Shown here: positions 61,991 through 64,000 of the stretch, piece by piece
How positions within the stretch are numbered: the first letter of the stretch is position 1
Layout of the letters: each line of letters starts with the position of its first letter
NCBI GenBank assembly: GCA_964500775.1
Contig: CAZCQG010000005.1
Coordinates: forward strand, 10,918-74,917
Direction: 5' to 3'
DNA: 64,000 bases
Origin: CAZCQG01 sp964500775
GTDB lineage: Bacteria > Campylobacterota > Campylobacteria > Campylobacterales > CAZCQG01
Position numbers and translations under genes: made by a program
The notes under the pieces: model-generated
The model's database searches: none
Told to the model about the DNA's origin: nothing
The model's input: only the letters and a program-made list of their open reading frames with translations

Positions 61991-62665
61991 ATGCAGATTC
62001 TAAAAAATATCAAACTCTTACTAGTCGAAGACGATGCAGAGATACGCGGTCTGCTCAAAGGGTATTTCAAAAATTACTTTGGAAGCGTCATTGAGGGGTG
62101 TGACGGGGATGAGGGGTGGGAGCTTTTTCAAAAGCACCTCCCCGATGTCGTAATAACCGATGTGATGATGCCAAAAAGTACGGGGGTGGCATTGGCGCAA
62201 AAGATCGCAAAATGTAGCGATGCACTCATATATTTCATATCGGGCTGCAAAGATTCCGACGTTTTACTTGATGTGATTCATACCCACCCTAGAGGATACC
62301 TCCTCAAGCCCATATCGTCGAAAAAAATGAATGAGATTCTCGAAGAGATCGCAGCTATTTTAAACAAAACTTCAAAAAATACTTATCGACTCGCGTGCGG
62401 AGCGGAAGTCGATTTTGAACAATCTGTCATCCTCCGCAACGGCACAAAAACGATACTTACAAAAAAAGAGTTGGAACTTTTTAAACTTTTAAGCACGGCG
62501 GAAAAAAAGGTGATTCCTTATTCCGTTATCGAAAAAGAGCTATGGGGAGAGAGTAGCAAGGGAATGACGGATGATTCGATACGCTCTTTGCTCTATAGAA
62601 TCAGAAAAAAAAGCTCAAAAGAGTGTATCAGGATACTCTCGAATATCGGGATGCAAGAAGGATAA
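61991..62665 (+). CDS. OmpR-family response regulator
   Basis: 224 residues: receiver (LLLVEDDAEIRGLL, phospho-Asp in VVITDVMMPKS, Lys in GYLLKPISS) and winged helix (ILTKKELELFKLLS, IEKELWGES, SIRSLLYRIRKKSS). No kinase is adjacent except the EAL-HDOD gene upstream. The convergent hemB ends 17 bp away. Confidence 0.92.
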   Translation: MQILKNIKLLLVEDDAEIRGLLKGYFKNYFGSVIEGCDGDEGWELFQKHLPDVVITDVMMPKSTGVALAQKIAKCSDALIYFISGCKDSDVLLDVIHTHPRGYLLKPISSKKMNEILEEIAAILNKTSKNTYRLACGAEVDFEQSVILRNGTKTILTKKELELFKLLSTAEKKVIPYSVIEKELWGESSKGMTDDSIRSLLYRIRKKSSKECIRILSNIGMQEG

Positions 62666-62682
62666 AAGCGGGGAGGGATAAC

Positions 62683-63657
62683 CTACCCTCTTTTGAGTAG
62701 CTCGCACACCTCTTTAGCATGATAGCTAATGATAATATCCGCTCCCGCCCTTTTAAATCCAAGCATAGTCTCTAACATAACGCGCTCATAGTCGATCACT
62801 CCGGCTTTTGCGGCAGCTTTGAGCATCGCGTATTCGCCGCTGACGTTATAGACCGCCAACGGAAGTAATGTGCGCTCTCTAATGTCGCGTATGATGTCTA
62901 GGTACGCAAGAGCGGGCTTTACCATCAATATATCCGCCCCTTGTGCCTCGTCCTCCAAGCTCTCTAATATTGCTTCGCGTCTGTTGGCGGGGTTTTGTTG
63001 GTAGGTTTTTCTATCGCCGAAACTCGGCGTTGATTCTGCTACATCTCTGAAAGGACCGTAATACGCGCTGGCAAATTTCGTTGAATAGCTCATAATCGGG
63101 AGATTGTAGTGACCGTCTTCATCAAGCGCAGCGCGGATGGATTCTATCATCCCGTCCATCATCCCGCTAGGGGCGACCATATCCACGCCGCTTGCGGCTA
63201 AGACTTTAGTTTGTTTTTTGAGAATCTCTAGGGTCAAATCGTTATCGACCGTGCCGTGCTTTACATCAAGAATCCCGCAGTGTCCGTGGTCGGTATATTC
63301 GCAAAAACAGAGATCGGCTACGACGTAGAGATCGGGGAAATTTTTTTTGACCTCTCGTATCGCTTTAGCGATGATACCTTCGCTATGGAGCGCTTCGGAA
63401 CCGACGGAATCTTTATTGGAAGGAATCCCAAAGAGTATGATGCTCTTTATTCCAAGCGCAATAACATCTGCACACTCTTTTATTATGACATCCAAGCTCA
63501 TTTGGTACACGCCCGGCATCGAAGCGACCTCTTTTTTTATTCCGCTTCCCTCGACGACGAATAGAGGGTAAATAAAATCATTTTCGCTTAATCGGTACTC
63601 TTGTACAAGATCACGTATAGCCGAATTGACCCGTACTCTCCTAAATCTTTTAAACAT
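62683..63657 (-). CDS. hemB: Delta-aminolevulinic acid dehydratase (porphobilinogen synthase)
   Basis: 324 residues. Condenses two 5-aminolevulinate molecules. YPLFVVEGSGIKKEVASMPG, DLCFCEYTDHGHCG (metal Cys and allosteric region), DMVAPSGMMDGMI (Schiff-base region), YSTKFASAYYGPFRD with catalytic Lys and LMVKPALAYLDII with the second Lys are present. The cysteine-bearing DLCFCEYTDHGHCG suggests a Zn-dependent active site. Confidence 0.97.
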   Translation of the reverse strand: MFKRFRRVRVNSAIRDLVQEYRLSENDFIYPLFVVEGSGIKKEVASMPGVYQMSLDVIIKECADVIALGIKSIILFGIPSNKDSVGSEALHSEGIIAKAIREVKKNFPDLYVVADLCFCEYTDHGHCGILDVKHGTVDNDLTLEILKKQTKVLAASGVDMVAPSGMMDGMIESIRAALDEDGHYNLPIMSYSTKFASAYYGPFRDVAESTPSFGDRKTYQQNPANRREAILESLEDEAQGADILMVKPALAYLDIIRDIRERTLLPLAVYNVSGEYAMLKAAAKAGVIDYERVMLETMLGFKRAGADIIISYHAKEVCELLKRG

Positions 63658-63662
63658 CGAGG

Positions 63663-63974
63663 TTACGCGTGTAGCTTTTTAAAGTGTAGTACGCTGTTGA
63701 GCTGTAGTTCGCCTAGCGTGCTCAAAAGGTCGTCGTCTTTGATATTGAGCGTGAGGTTTACCTTGTCTTGCGTAGAAAGCTTGATAAGATAGCCGATAAG
63801 ACTTGAGCCGAGTGAATAGGATTCATGAATATTTACGACGACTTCTTCACCGCTCCTGCAACCCCCAAGCGCTCGCATAAACGCCTCCGCGTCGGTCATC
63901 GGCTTGATTATGCCGTATATATGAAACTCTTTTTTTTTATCGTTTGTGTTGCTTACGATTTTCATCGCCTCCAT
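63663..63974 (-). CDS. STAS-like anti-anti-sigma/regulatory protein
   Basis: 103 residues, alpha/beta with a central VVVNIHESYSLGSSLIGYLIKL, which corresponds to the STAS strand-helix region where the regulatory Ser normally follows the strand (SLGSSLIG). ATG 63974 has GGAG upstream; an in-frame ATG at 63965 is possible. It lies 5 bp before hemB on the same strand. Function inferred only at family level. Confidence 0.7.
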   Translation of the reverse strand: MEAMKIVSNTNDKKKEFHIYGIIKPMTDAEAFMRALGGCRSGEEVVVNIHESYSLGSSLIGYLIKLSTQDKVNLTLNIKDDDLLSTLGELQLNSVLHFKKLHA

Positions 63975-64000
63975 ACAATCTCCTAATAAAACTATTAATT

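Overview
The window looks like a chromosomal piece of a Campylobacterota (epsilonproteobacterial) genome, probably a free-living Sulfurimonas/Sulfuricurvum-type relative. The clues are: a hemC-fxsA-proS-hemA-prenyl synthase-hypothetical-DUF2018 block that resembles the gene order I recall from Helicobacter; a tmRNA tag (ANNTNYAPAAVKAA) close to the Helicobacter/Campylobacter type; many histidine kinases with an H-box of the HHWRQPLN/HQWKQPLN kind; and a poly-G tract at a broken surface-type gene. One 100-N run (1836-1935) shows this is a draft assembly. The species call is inference.

Layout. 1-1.2 kb: 3' part of a sensor kinase. 1.2-8 kb: aroK and the haem/prolyl-tRNA/isoprenoid operon on the minus strand, with a repeated leader sequence between hemC and aroK. 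8.0-8.35 kb: a palindrome-rich, MITE-like insertion. 8.4-15 kb: hisD, a CBS/DUF21 transporter, a PAS protein with a degenerate chemoreceptor-like tip, a Dnmt2-like cytosine methyltransferase, PII and Amt, then tRNA-Ser(TGA). 15-25 kb: a ComEA-like HhH protein, a porin, a lone DppB-type permease, nusA, a 2OG-Fe(II) oxygenase-like protein, a DUF4258/DUF2283 pair, and a TetR-controlled RND pump. 25-36 kb: a 17-kDa antigen-like protein, 6-phosphofructokinase, a c-haem-sensing GGDEF/EAL protein, a CowN-like nitrogenase protection protein, and two signalling kinases including a 1455-residue hybrid. 36-41 kb: lytic transglycosylase, YggT, gltX, and an OmpR-type two-component pair.

41.5-49.9 kb is accessory: an LTA synthase-like gene split at a G8 tract (candidate phase variation); an archaeal-type ATPase lying between two copies of a chemoreceptor 5' region; the chemoreceptor itself; a TetR/AhpD-like pair with two matching operators; and HEPN/MNT and ParE-type toxin-antitoxin modules. 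49.93-54.39 kb is a small integrative element of about 4.5 kb inserted at the 3' end of ssrA (tmRNA). It carries a P4-type integrase, seven candidate arm-type sites, an AlpA-like regulator, a winged-helix protein, unknown proteins and a Rep-like protein. 54.7-64 kb returns to core genes (trpA, panB, ruvB, hemB) mixed with more two-component and c-di-GMP-type signalling genes.

The main functional themes are haem synthesis from glutamyl-tRNA (hemA, hemC, hemB), nitrogen control (PII, Amt, CowN), dense sensory signalling, and several small mobile or switching elements.
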